47,215 nucleotides of DNA from Pirellulales bacterium (GTDB lineage: Bacteria > Planctomycetota > Planctomycetia > Pirellulales > JACPPG01), in NCBI GenBank assembly GCA_036499395.1, contig DASYDW010000089.1, positions 1-47,215 on the forward strand. Direction: 5' to 3'. Shown here one piece after another: positions 34,200 to 42,043 of the stretch. A program made the position numbers and the translations under genes. Within the stretch, counting starts at the first letter, position 1, and every line of letters starts with the position of its first letter. The notes under the pieces are model-generated. The model saw only the letters and a program-made list of their open reading frames with translations, was not told the origin of the DNA and made no database searches.

Positions 34200-34588
34200 G
34201 TTTCATTGTACGGCCCAGACCTTTGACATTTCGTTAACGCGGACCGCTGACAACGCGTGTCTCTGATTGGCACTGTCTGGCGTCAAATCAATCGGTTACG
34301 TGTCAGGTGCAACCAGGTGTCTCCTTCGATTTCAATCGCTTGAGTCCGCCCGCGCCCGCGGCCTTCTTGCTTGGCACTTACGAAGCGTCGCCGGTCCCGC
34401 AAGCAGAAAATTGCGGCCCCCTCCCCATCTTCCTGCGCTGGCGCTCTGTGCAGACGTGGCCCCTCCGAAAATTTCCACTTGGCAGGAACGCCTTTTCAAA
34501 AGGCTCCGGGTGGTCCGCTTCGTTTGTGGCGCCCGCAAGGCCGCGATGGGCGTGGCCTTAACACTCAACGAAACGAAGGAGAAAGACC
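34200..34588. other. Gap upstream of the relaxase; possible oriT
   Basis: No gene is supported in these 389 bases. The position, directly upstream of the relaxase and next to divergent small plasmid genes, is where MOBF plasmids place oriT. Short inverted elements such as GACAACGCGTGTC (about 34249-34261) occur, but no nic site can be recognised by eye. Confidence 0.35.
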
Positions 34589-34801
34589 ATGACTGACACG
34601 AACACCAACGAAACCGCCGCCAGCAAAGCGCCGAGCCACGTCGCCTATCAGGTACGCGACCGCGAAGGTCGAAAGGCGTTCTGGACCCGTATCGGCTCTG
34701 CCTGGGCTCACCAAGACGGCAAGGGCTTCAATGTCCAGCTCGAATGCGTACCCCTCGACGGCCGCATCGTGCTCCGGATTGCCTCCGAGAAGAAGGAGTA
34801 G
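34589..34801 (+). CDS. Conserved small plasmid-type protein, 70 aa
   Basis: AAGGAG lies about 9 bases before the ATG. After a hydrophilic N-terminus (MTDTNTNETAASKAPSHVAY) comes a compact beta-rich domain, VRDREGRKAFWTRIGSAWAH then GFNVQLECVPLDGRIVL. This resembles short uncharacterised proteins common beside plasmid mobilisation genes. The function is unknown. It lies divergent from the relaxase and is followed by two more plus-strand genes. Confidence 0.75.
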   Translation: MTDTNTNETAASKAPSHVAYQVRDREGRKAFWTRIGSAWAHQDGKGFNVQLECVPLDGRIVLRIASEKKE

Positions 34802-34870
34802 CTCACCGGCCGGGGCGGGCATGGACGCCCGCTCCGGTGTTTTTAACCCGACAAGGAAAGGAATCCGACT

Positions 34871-35182
34871 ATGAGCAAGACCACACGAAGCCTCGTCGTC
34901 CGCGTTGGCCGACGACTTACCGCCGGCAAACTCTACCTGCGGCTCTATCACGGCCGCAAGGACCCCGACGAGGACATGGACGACTGGGGCTTCAATGGCC
35001 CGACTTTCGGTCCGTTGTCCGCCGTCGTCATGACCTACCTGACGACGGTCCGTATCTACGGCACGCGCCCGTGCGACGAACTCTGGCTCGACACCACGCG
35101 AGACATGGTGAAATGGCGAGGCAATTACTACGGCGACTTCGAGATATTTGTCGCCGAATCAACAAAGGGAGGCGGCCAATGA
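34871..35182 (+). CDS. Hypothetical plasmid-type protein, 103 aa
   Basis: AAAGGA lies about 10 bases before the ATG. The sequence TRSLVVRVGRRLTAGKLYLR, DEDMDDWGFNGPTFGPLSAV and VKWRGNYYGDFEIFV suggests a small single-domain alpha/beta protein with no membrane segment. I do not recognise the family. It overlaps the next gene (ATGA), so its translation is linked to the methylase. Confidence 0.7.
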   Translation: MSKTTRSLVVRVGRRLTAGKLYLRLYHGRKDPDEDMDDWGFNGPTFGPLSAVVMTYLTTVRIYGTRPCDELWLDTTRDMVKWRGNYYGDFEIFVAESTKGGGQ

Positions 35183-35611
35183 ACGCAACCGCTTGCATCA
35201 TTCCGCTGTTCGCCGCTCGAATGCACCGGCCCGCGTCCAACAAGCTGGGCAACCGTCCGCAGACGGTACGCCAAGCTGCCGCTGGCGCCGGACAACGCCA
35301 TCCCCGTCCCCCCCTTACGAGCCTTTATCACAATTCACGAGCTGGCGAATATGGTGACCGAAGTTATCCAGGCAACTGCGGCGGCAACCTGATCAAGGAC
35401 TTGCTGCTATATTTCCGGCCGGAGTGCCTGGTCTGCGACCCAATGGCTGGCTCCGGGACGTGCCGCGATGTGTGCGACGAACTGGGCATCACGTGCATGT
35501 CCTGGGACATCCACGACGGCTTCGATGCCTGCGATCCCGATGCTTTTGCGGCATGCGAGGCAGTCGACGTCATCTTGGCGCACCCGGCCTACTGGAGACA
35601 AAAGCTGTATT
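35179..35611 (+). pseudogene. Plasmid DNA methylase, 5' half (split by insertion)
   Basis: The start ATG overlaps the previous stop and has GGGAGG upstream. The protein has YHNSRAGEYGDRSYPGNCGG, then the SAM-binding motif DPMAGSGTC and VDVILAHPAYWRQKLY, where a methylase would have the (N/D/H)PPY catalytic motif. After KLY the family similarity stops at 35611, where the inserted element begins, and the frame continues only as element sequence until 35814. The matching 3' half is found at 40229-40567. Even before the break the motif reads HPAYW instead of HPPYW, so the gene may have been decaying already. The intact enzyme would be a plasmid-borne DNA modification methylase. Confidence 0.8.
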
Positions 35612-35640
35612 GTGTGGCGAAGAGCGTTATGTGGTGTCCG

Positions 35641-36187
35641 CCGAGATTGCCAGTGGGACGCGAGGTGACAGCCCAGAGTGGAAGCCACATAATTATCGGT
35701 GCAGCTTTCTGTGAGGGCGCACTTCCGAAGCTCTTCGGTCCTGGTCGAGGTAGCGGAACTGCTACGTGCTGCAAAATTGAAAACCGCCGATTTGACGGTG
35801 ATGCGGGACTTTGAATTACGAGATGAGTTCTCAGAGCTCGTTGCCCGAAGATTCGCGGACGCCACGGCTTGCGGCGACGAGTGCTGCAAATCGAACAGTT
35901 TTCGCATCCGAGTTCAAATGCTATCACCCCACTTCTTTGTTATCTATCTTCATACTCAGACATCACTTACGGAAAGGTGGCAACACCCGGACTTCCTGTC
36001 GCTCTTCCCTTGTCCGCAGTCAAACCGTTGACCTTCTTGCCAGCCCACCAGCCAACCTGGCACACGCTCGACGTAACATTTTTCCTGGTGGTGTGTTGTA
36101 TGGATTGGGAAGATTGGAGTTGCCGGGCATCAAGGCGCTGGTGACTCGGTCGCCTGGCGACGGCCGGCTTACTATTGAGGTCTTCGC
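35641..36187. other. Left arm of the cargo element, no clear gene
   Basis: This holds a plus-strand frame at 35699-36031 whose middle (VAELLRAAKLKTADLTVMRD) is helix-like, but there is no ribosome-binding site and the ends look random; it may be a gene fragment. The last 100 bases probably contain the sigma factor promoter, with GTAACATTTTTC near 36073 as a possible ECF-type -35 element. Confidence 0.4.
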
Positions 36188-36715
36188 TTGGATTCGTGGA
36201 TCACGCACGCACTGCCGGGCGCGGTCGCCTACGCCGCCTCACTGCTGGGTAATCGCGAAAAGGCAGACGACATCGTGCAAGAGTGTGTTTGTCGTCTGTT
36301 ACTGACTGCTGCGCGATACAACCTGCCGCGCGACGGACGTCGACTTTTGTTCCGATCGATCACCAATGCGTGTATGAATGCCATATCGCGCGAGCGTGGC
36401 GAAATGAGCCTTGATGAAGTCGGACGCGCCTCGACCGACGGCAAGTGGGAGTTGCAGGATGCAGCGGCCATGGTGCCTCCCGACCTCGCCATAGCGGAGG
36501 AAATGCGAAAACTCGTGCATCTCGGCCTGGCTGCGCTTCCCGTTCGGCAGCGATCAGCGATCGAACTATGGAGCTTCGGCTACAACACGCACGAGATTGC
36601 CGACATGCTGTCGCTTAGTGGAAGTAACGTGCGAGTGATAATCCATCGGGCACGTACAGCGATGGCCGAGTTTCTCCGCGCGCGAGGCGTGCAAGGCACC
36701 GAAGGTCAAGAATGA
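36188..36715 (+). CDS. ECF-type sigma factor carried by the cargo element, 175 aa
   Basis: The start is TTG with GAGG 8-9 bases upstream. Region 2 is seen in AYAASLLGNREKADDIVQEC and VCRLLLTAARYNLP; region 4 in LAALPVRQRSAIELWSFGYN and THEIADMLSLSGSNVRVIIH, followed by RARTAMAEFL. The length is right for a minimal two-domain ECF factor. The stop overlaps the next start (ATGA), and that gene has a membrane helix as expected for an anti-sigma. The pair should respond to an envelope signal and control its own promoter. Confidence 0.82.
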   Translation: MDSWITHALPGAVAYAASLLGNREKADDIVQECVCRLLLTAARYNLPRDGRRLLFRSITNACMNAISRERGEMSLDEVGRASTDGKWELQDAAAMVPPDLAIAEEMRKLVHLGLAALPVRQRSAIELWSFGYNTHEIADMLSLSGSNVRVIIHRARTAMAEFLRARGVQGTEGQE

Positions 36716-37656
36716 GCGGCGATGTTCCCAACGACGAGATTGCACGTTTGATTCGGGCAGCACTCGAAGCCGACGCGAAAGACGTCGATGTCCTGGGAAT
36801 CGAATCGCGCGTTTGCGAACAACTGGCGCAACACGGAGGCGATTTCGTTGCACAGCAGAAATCCCGTTTCTTGGCAGCGCTCATCCGTCGAACTTCGTTG
36901 CGCGTGAGTCTCGCAGCAGCCTGTCTGCTCGTCATCGGGGGTGTCGCCAGTTATCTGCTATTTTCGGCCTCTCCGGTGCAGGCCTATGCACTTGTTCGCT
37001 CGGCGCAAGCGGCACTCAATACGAATACCGATCGCGAATACATAATCACGATCGAGCACGCCGCCGGACTGCCGATTCTGAGTTCGCTCGACGAGGCGCG
37101 GCTATGGACTAGAGGAGATCGGTACCGCGTCGAGTTCACTCGTGGCGATAACCACGTTTTATGGGGAAAAGACGAGCAACGACGGGTATGGGTCGTCTCC
37201 GCGGCGGACAAGGGCCTGTCTTTCGAATCGAAAGAGATCCCGCCCGAGGTTAACGCATTGCTGTCCTACTTGAGCCTCGATCTCAAGCACCTCACCGACC
37301 AGATTCTTCGGGATTGCGAGCTGACATTTTCTGAAGGAATGCAAAACCAGCGCAAGGGCGTGAAAACGATCGACGCCATCCCCAAGCAGAAGGGCAATAT
37401 GGTGGAGTTTAGCGCCGCGCAAATTGACATCGACGAGTCCAACAAGGCGATTCGTCGCCTGGAACTTTCTCGCCGCGTCAATGGTACCGAACGCGGCCGG
37501 TGCCGGTTTGTCTTGATCAGTGAGGCACCTCAGACAGACGCCAGTTATCGGCTCGAATCCTACCTGGTAGATAACGCGACGGTTCTGGATAAGGCGGAGT
37601 ACTACGACCGGATGGTCGAATTGTTCCGCATCATTCGAGAATTCCCTAAGAAGTAG
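36712..37656 (+). CDS. Membrane-anchored anti-sigma-like protein, 314 aa
   Basis: The N-terminal cytosolic segment (residues 1-60, DEIARLIRAALEADAKDVDV) precedes one transmembrane helix at about 66-84 (VSLAAACLLVIGGVASYLLF). A periplasmic domain of about 220 residues follows, with VQAYALVRSAQAALNTNTDR, RGDRYRVEFTRGDNHVLWGK and a C-terminal helical end. The topology and the ATGA overlap with the sigma gene point to an anti-sigma factor or sensor. The external part resembles the lipoprotein-localisation-like sensor domains common in planctomycete anti-sigma loci, but no HCC zinc motif is visible. Moderate certainty for the role, high for the gene. Confidence 0.75.
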   Translation: MSGDVPNDEIARLIRAALEADAKDVDVLGIESRVCEQLAQHGGDFVAQQKSRFLAALIRRTSLRVSLAAACLLVIGGVASYLLFSASPVQAYALVRSAQAALNTNTDREYIITIEHAAGLPILSSLDEARLWTRGDRYRVEFTRGDNHVLWGKDEQRRVWVVSAADKGLSFESKEIPPEVNALLSYLSLDLKHLTDQILRDCELTFSEGMQNQRKGVKTIDAIPKQKGNMVEFSAAQIDIDESNKAIRRLELSRRVNGTERGRCRFVLISEAPQTDASYRLESYLVDNATVLDKAEYYDRMVELFRIIREFPKK

Positions 37657-37740
37657 CGACGAGGTTGCGGCACAGCAACTCTTTTGGCAACTGGCCACTA
37701 TTGATCGACCATTGCTTGAGTCACCACTCGGAGAACGCCA

Positions 37741-39717
37741 ATGCATTCCACCTTGAACTCAACACAACCTTTTTATCGCCATGCGCTTGATCGAGCCTTG
37801 CGCCCGGCGGTCTCAATTCTAGTGCCATTGATCATCATCACTTGCCCAGTGGCCGTGGATGCGGCCACTTTCCGGTTAGCGGTGATGGGTGACAGCATCA
37901 GCGCTGGCAGCGGCGTCTCGGGTGGTTCGCCCAATTGGGTGGCGCAACTCAATGCCACCGGCAAATTCTCCTTCCAGAACAAGGCGGTGGGAGGGGCAAC
38001 TTCGACCGACGTCGTCAACAGCCAACTGCCGAGCGTCGAGACCCTCGCCTCGCAGAACAAGCTCGATGGCTCGGTGCTTATCATCGGCGGCAACGACGTC
38101 ACCGGCAATTTGGACCAGATTCTCAGTGATCCTCAAGGCTTCGCTGACTCCTACACGGCCAACATCGAAACCGCTCTTGCGGGCGTTGCCGCCGCCGGTC
38201 CTTCCGTGCATCAGGTATTTGGCAATATCCCCGATATCACCGTCACGCCGCTCGTGCAATCCGAAGCGGCAAGCGCCGGAATCACGCCGGCGCAGTTGCA
38301 GCAGCTCAGTGCCGCCATTGCTCTGACCAATAGCGAGGCCGACGCTTACGCTTTGTCCCACGGCGTGCCAGTGCTCGATCTGTACTCATTGAGCCACGCT
38401 TTAACGGCGCCCTTCACGCTCGGAGGTCACACCTTCACCACCATTACAGCGCCCGATGACTATCATCCGGCAGTGTGGAGTCAGGGTCTGATCGCAAACA
38501 TGGTCGACACGGTCTTTAACCTGAAGTGGGGGCTGTCGTTGCCCATCCTGTCCGATCAACAGATCGTCAAGAACGCCGGCTACACCCCTAACAATCTGAC
38601 GACCTACTACAACATCCAACCCTACGTACTGCTCGCAGCGCCAGAACCTGCCACTTGGGCGATGGCGATAATCGCGGGCATTGGCCTGCTGTTATTTGCT
38701 AGGAAGGGATGCCCGCATCGCGACTACGGTCGTCACCTTGTCGTTCTGCTGGCCGTGATTGTCACTGCTGGCAGCGCGACGTCCGCCCACGCCGACATTT
38801 TACATGGAATCGGCGTCATGGGCGATAGTGGTTCCATCTCATCGCCATCGTACAAATGGCCTGCTCAATTGCAGACCAACCGAGGGCTGAACTTTGGCGG
38901 CAGTGGACTTCCCTACGATCATGCAGTCGGCGGCGCGACTTCTGCGACCCTTCTAAGCGGTGGTCAACAGACGAAGATGGCCGCAGATGTTACCGCTGGA
39001 AAGGTCACACTAGGAATTACCTTCGTCGGCAATGACGATTGGGGAACGTCCGCGGCATTGGCGATTGCGGCAGGAACAGCGACGCCAGCTCAGACCACGG
39101 CCTTCCAAAATTCGGTAGTCAACAATATCCAGACGGCCGTGAACACAGAGTTTGCCGCTGGCATACAAGGGATGCTGCTCGGCAGCGTAGAAGACGTGTC
39201 ACTGACGCCGGAAGGGCAGTCGATCGGCGATCCCGACGCGATTGCCAGGGTGCAAGGGACCATCAGCAACATTAATTCGCAATTGCTGACGTACGCCCAG
39301 ACAATGCACATTCCGTTCGTCGACTTTTATACGCTGGGAGACAATATCTACGCGACCGGCCAATTGAAAGTTGGTGGCGTCGCCATCGATTTGACTGATT
39401 CGGGATCTGACCCCCACGATTTTTGGATGGACGGCTTGCACCCCGGAATCGTGGGCAACGCCATCCTTGGCAATATGTGGATGGAAGCCATTAATATCGC
39501 CTATGGAACGCATTTGGCGCTGTACACAGATAAGCAGATCCTAGCCTTGGCAGGACTGAGCAGCTCGTATACGGGCGAGACCTTTTCGACCTCCTACAAC
39601 CTTGCGAACTACATCCACTTCACACCGGTGCCAGAGCCATCGACATTCGTTCTCGGCGTCGCAGGTGTTGTCGGCCTGGGCTTTGTCACCCTGCGGAAGA
39701 AGTTTCGGCGGGCGTAG
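37741..39717 (+). CDS. Double SGNH/GDSL hydrolase with internal and terminal PEP-CTERM signals, 658 aa
   Basis: An N-terminal signal region (about 20-40) leads to SGNH domain 1 with MGDSISAG (Asp51, Ser52) and the DDYH catalytic pair (Asp239, His242). A complete PEP-CTERM sorting signal then appears in mid-chain: PEPATW at 301, a hydrophobic helix and the basic cap RKGCPHRD. It is immediately followed by a second signal peptide (HLVVLLAVIVTAGSATSAHA, about 333-352). SGNH domain 2 has GVMGDSGS (Asp362) and DGLHPG (Asp564, His567), and ends in VPEPST (from 630) plus helix and RKKFRRA. Two secreted hydrolases thus share one reading frame. GGAGAA precedes the ATG. Likely substrates are acyl or acetyl esters on polysaccharide. 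It follows the sigma/anti-sigma pair by 85 bases. Confidence 0.85.
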   Translation: MHSTLNSTQPFYRHALDRALRPAVSILVPLIIITCPVAVDAATFRLAVMGDSISAGSGVSGGSPNWVAQLNATGKFSFQNKAVGGATSTDVVNSQLPSVETLASQNKLDGSVLIIGGNDVTGNLDQILSDPQGFADSYTANIETALAGVAAAGPSVHQVFGNIPDITVTPLVQSEAASAGITPAQLQQLSAAIALTNSEADAYALSHGVPVLDLYSLSHALTAPFTLGGHTFTTITAPDDYHPAVWSQGLIANMVDTVFNLKWGLSLPILSDQQIVKNAGYTPNNLTTYYNIQPYVLLAAPEPATWAMAIIAGIGLLLFARKGCPHRDYGRHLVVLLAVIVTAGSATSAHADILHGIGVMGDSGSISSPSYKWPAQLQTNRGLNFGGSGLPYDHAVGGATSATLLSGGQQTKMAADVTAGKVTLGITFVGNDDWGTSAALAIAAGTATPAQTTAFQNSVVNNIQTAVNTEFAAGIQGMLLGSVEDVSLTPEGQSIGDPDAIARVQGTISNINSQLLTYAQTMHIPFVDFYTLGDNIYATGQLKVGGVAIDLTDSGSDPHDFWMDGLHPGIVGNAILGNMWMEAINIAYGTHLALYTDKQILALAGLSSSYTGETFSTSYNLANYIHFTPVPEPSTFVLGVAGVVGLGFVTLRKKFRRA

Positions 39718-39825
39718 CATAGCACTGCCAAGTAACTCGTAATCCGACAAGCCCCGGTCGGCCCTCCGTTTTGGCTGGGTATTTTCGTCCCGCAAGCACT
39801 ATTGCAGCGCGGCAGTGTCGTCCAG

Positions 39826-40053
39826 TCAATCCTTTGATGGCACTCCGAGAAAAGCGTGATGAGCACTCCCGGGGCTGTTCGCCAGGCCGAGCCCTTCAAT
39901 GATGACAAGAAGCAGTGGGGCGAATTCCAGCAGCGTTCTCCGAGACAATCCGAGGTCGGCAGCGTGCGGGAGAAATTGAATGCGTTCATCGGCAAGCGGA
40001 GCGTTACGATGCCTGGCACGAACCGCCGGCAAACTGAAAAGCTGATCAAACAT
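39826..40053 (-). pseudogene. N-terminal fragment of a tyrosine recombinase
   Basis: The ATG at 40053 has an excellent GGGGAGG 8 bases upstream. The 75 residues begin MFDQLFSLPAVRARHRNAPL and contain LGLSRRTLLEFAPLLLVIIE. This matches my recollection of the opening of a recombinase/integrase subfamily often found beside IS91-type transposases in planctomycetes and proteobacteria. The frame then degenerates (ANSPGSAHHAFLGVPSKD) and stops, so no catalytic domain is present. It sits at the right end of the 4.6-kb element, transcribed inward, and is probably the remnant of its mobility module. Confidence 0.55.
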
Positions 40054-40191
40054 GGTCGAACCTCCCCAGAGGGTAGAGGAAATTTGGTTCGTCGATGGCA
40101 GAGGAGAAAATTGTGCGGCGCAACAAACAGTGCGCACGCCTGATTTACCGTGACCGCTCGTGGCAACACCATATAATCACGTTTGCCACAC

Positions 40192-40227
40192 AATAAAGTT
40201 TATGTGGTGCGCCACATAAGCTTTATT
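40192..40227. repeat. Perfect long hairpin at the right end of the cargo element
   Basis: AATAAAGTTTATGTGG (40192-40207), loop TGCG and CCACATAAGCTTTATT (40212-40227) pair over 16 bp, with one G-T wobble. The right arm includes the flanking duplication AAGCTTTATT. The hairpin crosses the element boundary and could be a recombinase recognition structure. Confidence 0.7.
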
Positions 40228-40228
40228 T

Positions 40229-40567
40229 GACGACCCTCGCGACCTATAGCGGGCACCGGCGCTGCGTCGCTACGGCCAGTTCATCCGCAACTGCGCCAAG
40301 GCCCTGAATCCAAACGGCAAACTCGCCATCCTGATGGGGGACTATTGTGACCGTGAGGCAGGCTTTGTGCCACTGACCTATCACACCAAGCGGCTGGCCT
40401 TCGAGTGCGGTCTGAAGCAGACATGCACCGACATTATCCGCTTCAGCCATGGCGCATCGAGCAGCCGCAAGGTCTACCGTTCGTCATTTATCCCCGGCCT
40501 GCACGACGTGTGCATGGTTTTTGAGCAATCGAATTCAACTCAACAATGCTCCTCCTCGGGTAAATAG
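40229..40567 (+). pseudogene. Plasmid DNA methylase, 3' half with in-frame stop
   Basis: In the right frame the sequence reads DDPRDL, a TAG stop at 40247-40249, RAPAL and then RRYGQFIRNCAKALNPNGKL. It continues with AILMGDYCDREAGFVPLTYH, IIRFSHGASSSRKVYRSSF and IPGLHDVCMVFEQ. This is the C-terminal part of the methylase whose 5' half ends at 35611. Besides the insertion there is an in-frame stop and an apparent small deletion just before RRYGQF, so the gene is dead even without the insert. The family's expected sequence between the halves is only a few residues, which fits a single insertion. Confidence 0.82.
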
Positions 40568-40743
40568 CATCCGCCGGTGGACCCGCGATCGCCAATTTTG
40601 CGCGGTCTCCGTAGCGGGCAGCCCTGTCGCAAGCTGTCGTCAGCCTCAAAGCCGCGCCGAAACGGCGCAGACAGACGGGTGATTCTGACCCATTTCGGAC
40701 TGAAGCTAGAGTAGCGTTCCAAAGAAAAGTCAGGCTAGCTGAA

Positions 40744-41045
40744 ACCTGAGTTGAATGACCAAACTGGAATGTTGGCAAACGCAACTACGTTGCAGACGTC
40801 TTCCCTTAGCAGTGCTAAGGAGGAATTTCACGGTGAAATTTGCATGACAGCCATCAATCAAGCTTGAAAGATGGCTGGCTTTCCAGCTTGCCGACATGAA
40901 AGCCAGCAAGAAATCTGTCTTGCCAGAATGTCGGACAGATGGATTGCCAGATGGCAAGCAAGCAATCGTGCATGATTGCCAGCGAGCAAGCCTGAAAGGC
41001 TGTCATCCTGCCAGATTGATTTCGTGCTTGCACGTTTGCATGAAA
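40744..41045. repeat. Cluster of inverted repeats and TTGCCAG motifs upstream of parA
   Basis: About ten short palindromes are packed here. They include GCAAC-tac-GTTGC (40781-40793), CCTTAGCA-g-TGCTAAGG (40804-40820), AATTTCAC-g-GTGAAATT (40824-40840), GCTGG-cttt-CCAGC (40874-40887) and CCGACAT...ATGTCGG around 40891-40935. TTGCCA-ga-TGGCAA (40944-40957) and GCAATC-gtgcat-GATTGC (40962-40979) follow. TTGCCAG recurs at 40920, 40944 and 40976, with CTGCCAG at 41008. The GC content is lower than around it. The position upstream of parA suggests a partition site or operator array. Confidence 0.65.
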
Positions 41046-41063
41046 TCGTGCTATCCGTTGAAG

Positions 41064-41735
41064 ATGATTATTACGATCGCAAATTCCAAGGGCGGTGTCG
41101 GTAAGTCGACACTCGCCGTCCACCTGGCAGCGTGGCTCCATGAGCAGGGCTGCCGCGTAACTCTTGCCGACTGCGACACGCAGCAATCGTCCTCGGAGTG
41201 GATTCGCGAGGCGCAGCCTGGAATCAAGGCTGTGCGCCTCGATAACCCGGATGTGATTCTGAATGAATTACCCAATCTGAACCAGGACGCGGACTTCATC
41301 GTCGCCGATGGCCCGGGTAGCCAAACGGAGACCAGTCGCGCATTACTGTTGCGAGCCGACCTGGCGATAGTGCCATGTAAGGCCAGCATGCTGGAAATCA
41401 GAGCCTTGGCCAAAGCCACCGACGTGCTTCGGCAAGCCCAGGACATCCGCAAGGGAGTACCCCAAGCCGTCATCGTGCTGAGCATGATCGGCATGCACTA
41501 CCGACTGACCAAGGACATGAAAGACGCCGCCGCCGCGCTATCGCTACCGCTGGCAACCAATGCCATGATCCTGCGGCAGATTTATGCCGACGCACCGGGG
41601 CAGGGGGCCGTCGTGTGGAACATGGGAGCCCGCGCCCGTGACGCCGCCAACGAAGTCGATGCGTTGTTCCGCGAGATCTTGCCGAATGTGGCCAAGAACC
41701 GCGTCATCACTAGACGAGACGTTGCGAAAGCGTAG
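41064..41735 (+). CDS. parA: ParA-family partition ATPase, 223 aa
   Basis: Deviant Walker A KGGVGKST lies at residues 9-16 (with ANSKGG), the switch I-like segment LADCDTQQSS follows at about 36-45, and Walker B appears in FIVADGPG. The protein is short and lacks an N-terminal HTH, so it belongs to the small ParA/Soj (type Ib) group that segregates low-copy plasmids with a small DNA-binding partner. The ATG at 41064 gives the canonical MIITIANSKGGVGKS opening; the upstream open frame is the repeat region. The stop is 10 bases before the start of the small partner gene. Confidence 0.9.
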   Translation: MIITIANSKGGVGKSTLAVHLAAWLHEQGCRVTLADCDTQQSSSEWIREAQPGIKAVRLDNPDVILNELPNLNQDADFIVADGPGSQTETSRALLLRADLAIVPCKASMLEIRALAKATDVLRQAQDIRKGVPQAVIVLSMIGMHYRLTKDMKDAAAALSLPLATNAMILRQIYADAPGQGAVVWNMGARARDAANEVDALFREILPNVAKNRVITRRDVAKA

Positions 41736-41745
41736 GGGGGAAGGG

Positions 41746-42042
41746 ATGGCCGATCGACGCTCTCTCATCGATGGACTGCAATCGACGCCCCCGCCTATCG
41801 ACAACGAAGCGGAGAAGGATTTCGTCTACGGCGAGAAGGTCAAGCCGCCGCAGAACATGACCCCGACAACCCCCACGATTAACCGGGTGCCGATCAGCAC
41901 GCGAATGCGAGAAGACTTTGCCAAGGCGCTGAAACGCGCCTCATTGGAGCGGCAGTTGAAGGGCCTTGAACCCAACACACTGCAAGACATCCTGGAAGAA
42001 GCCATTGAGCCGTGGCTCAGAACCAACGGCTATATTTCCTGA
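41746..42042 (+). CDS. Small ParB-like partner of ParA, 98 aa
   Basis: GGGGAAGGG stands just before the ATG, 10 bases after parA. The N-terminal half is disordered and Pro/Thr-rich (QSTPPPIDNEAEKDFVYGEK, PTTPTINRVPIST). The C-terminal half (RMREDFAKALKRASLERQLK, TLQDILEEAIEPWL) fits a ribbon-helix-helix dimer, as in the small centromere-binding proteins encoded after type Ib parA genes. It probably binds the repeat cluster upstream of parA and represses the operon. Its identity is inferred from position and the RHH-like end. Confidence 0.7.
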   Translation: MADRRSLIDGLQSTPPPIDNEAEKDFVYGEKVKPPQNMTPTTPTINRVPISTRMREDFAKALKRASLERQLKGLEPNTLQDILEEAIEPWLRTNGYIS

Positions 42043-42043
42043 T

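Larger units (their letters stand above)
35612..40217. mobile_element. 4.6-kb cargo element inside the methylase gene
   Basis: The two halves of one methylase gene lie on either side. The flanks are AAGCTGTATT (35602-35611) and AAGCTTTATT (40218-40227), a 10-bp direct repeat with one mismatch. The outer ends are inverted relatives: left GTGTGGCGAAGAG, right (reverse complement) ATGTGGCGCACCA. A longer inverted match of about 40 bp occurs between TATTGTGTGGCGAAGAGCGT at 35608 and TATTGTGTGGCAAACGTGAT, read on the minus strand from about 40196. The cargo is an ECF sigma factor, an anti-sigma-like protein and a double SGNH protein. The only recombination gene is a 75-residue integrase fragment at the right end, so the element is non-autonomous. 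The family is not identified. Confidence 0.75.

Noticed and set aside
35699..36031. 110-aa plus-strand ORF in the left arm of the cargo element
   Set aside because: There is no ribosome-binding site; only the middle third looks helical, while the ends look random. At best it is a gene fragment.
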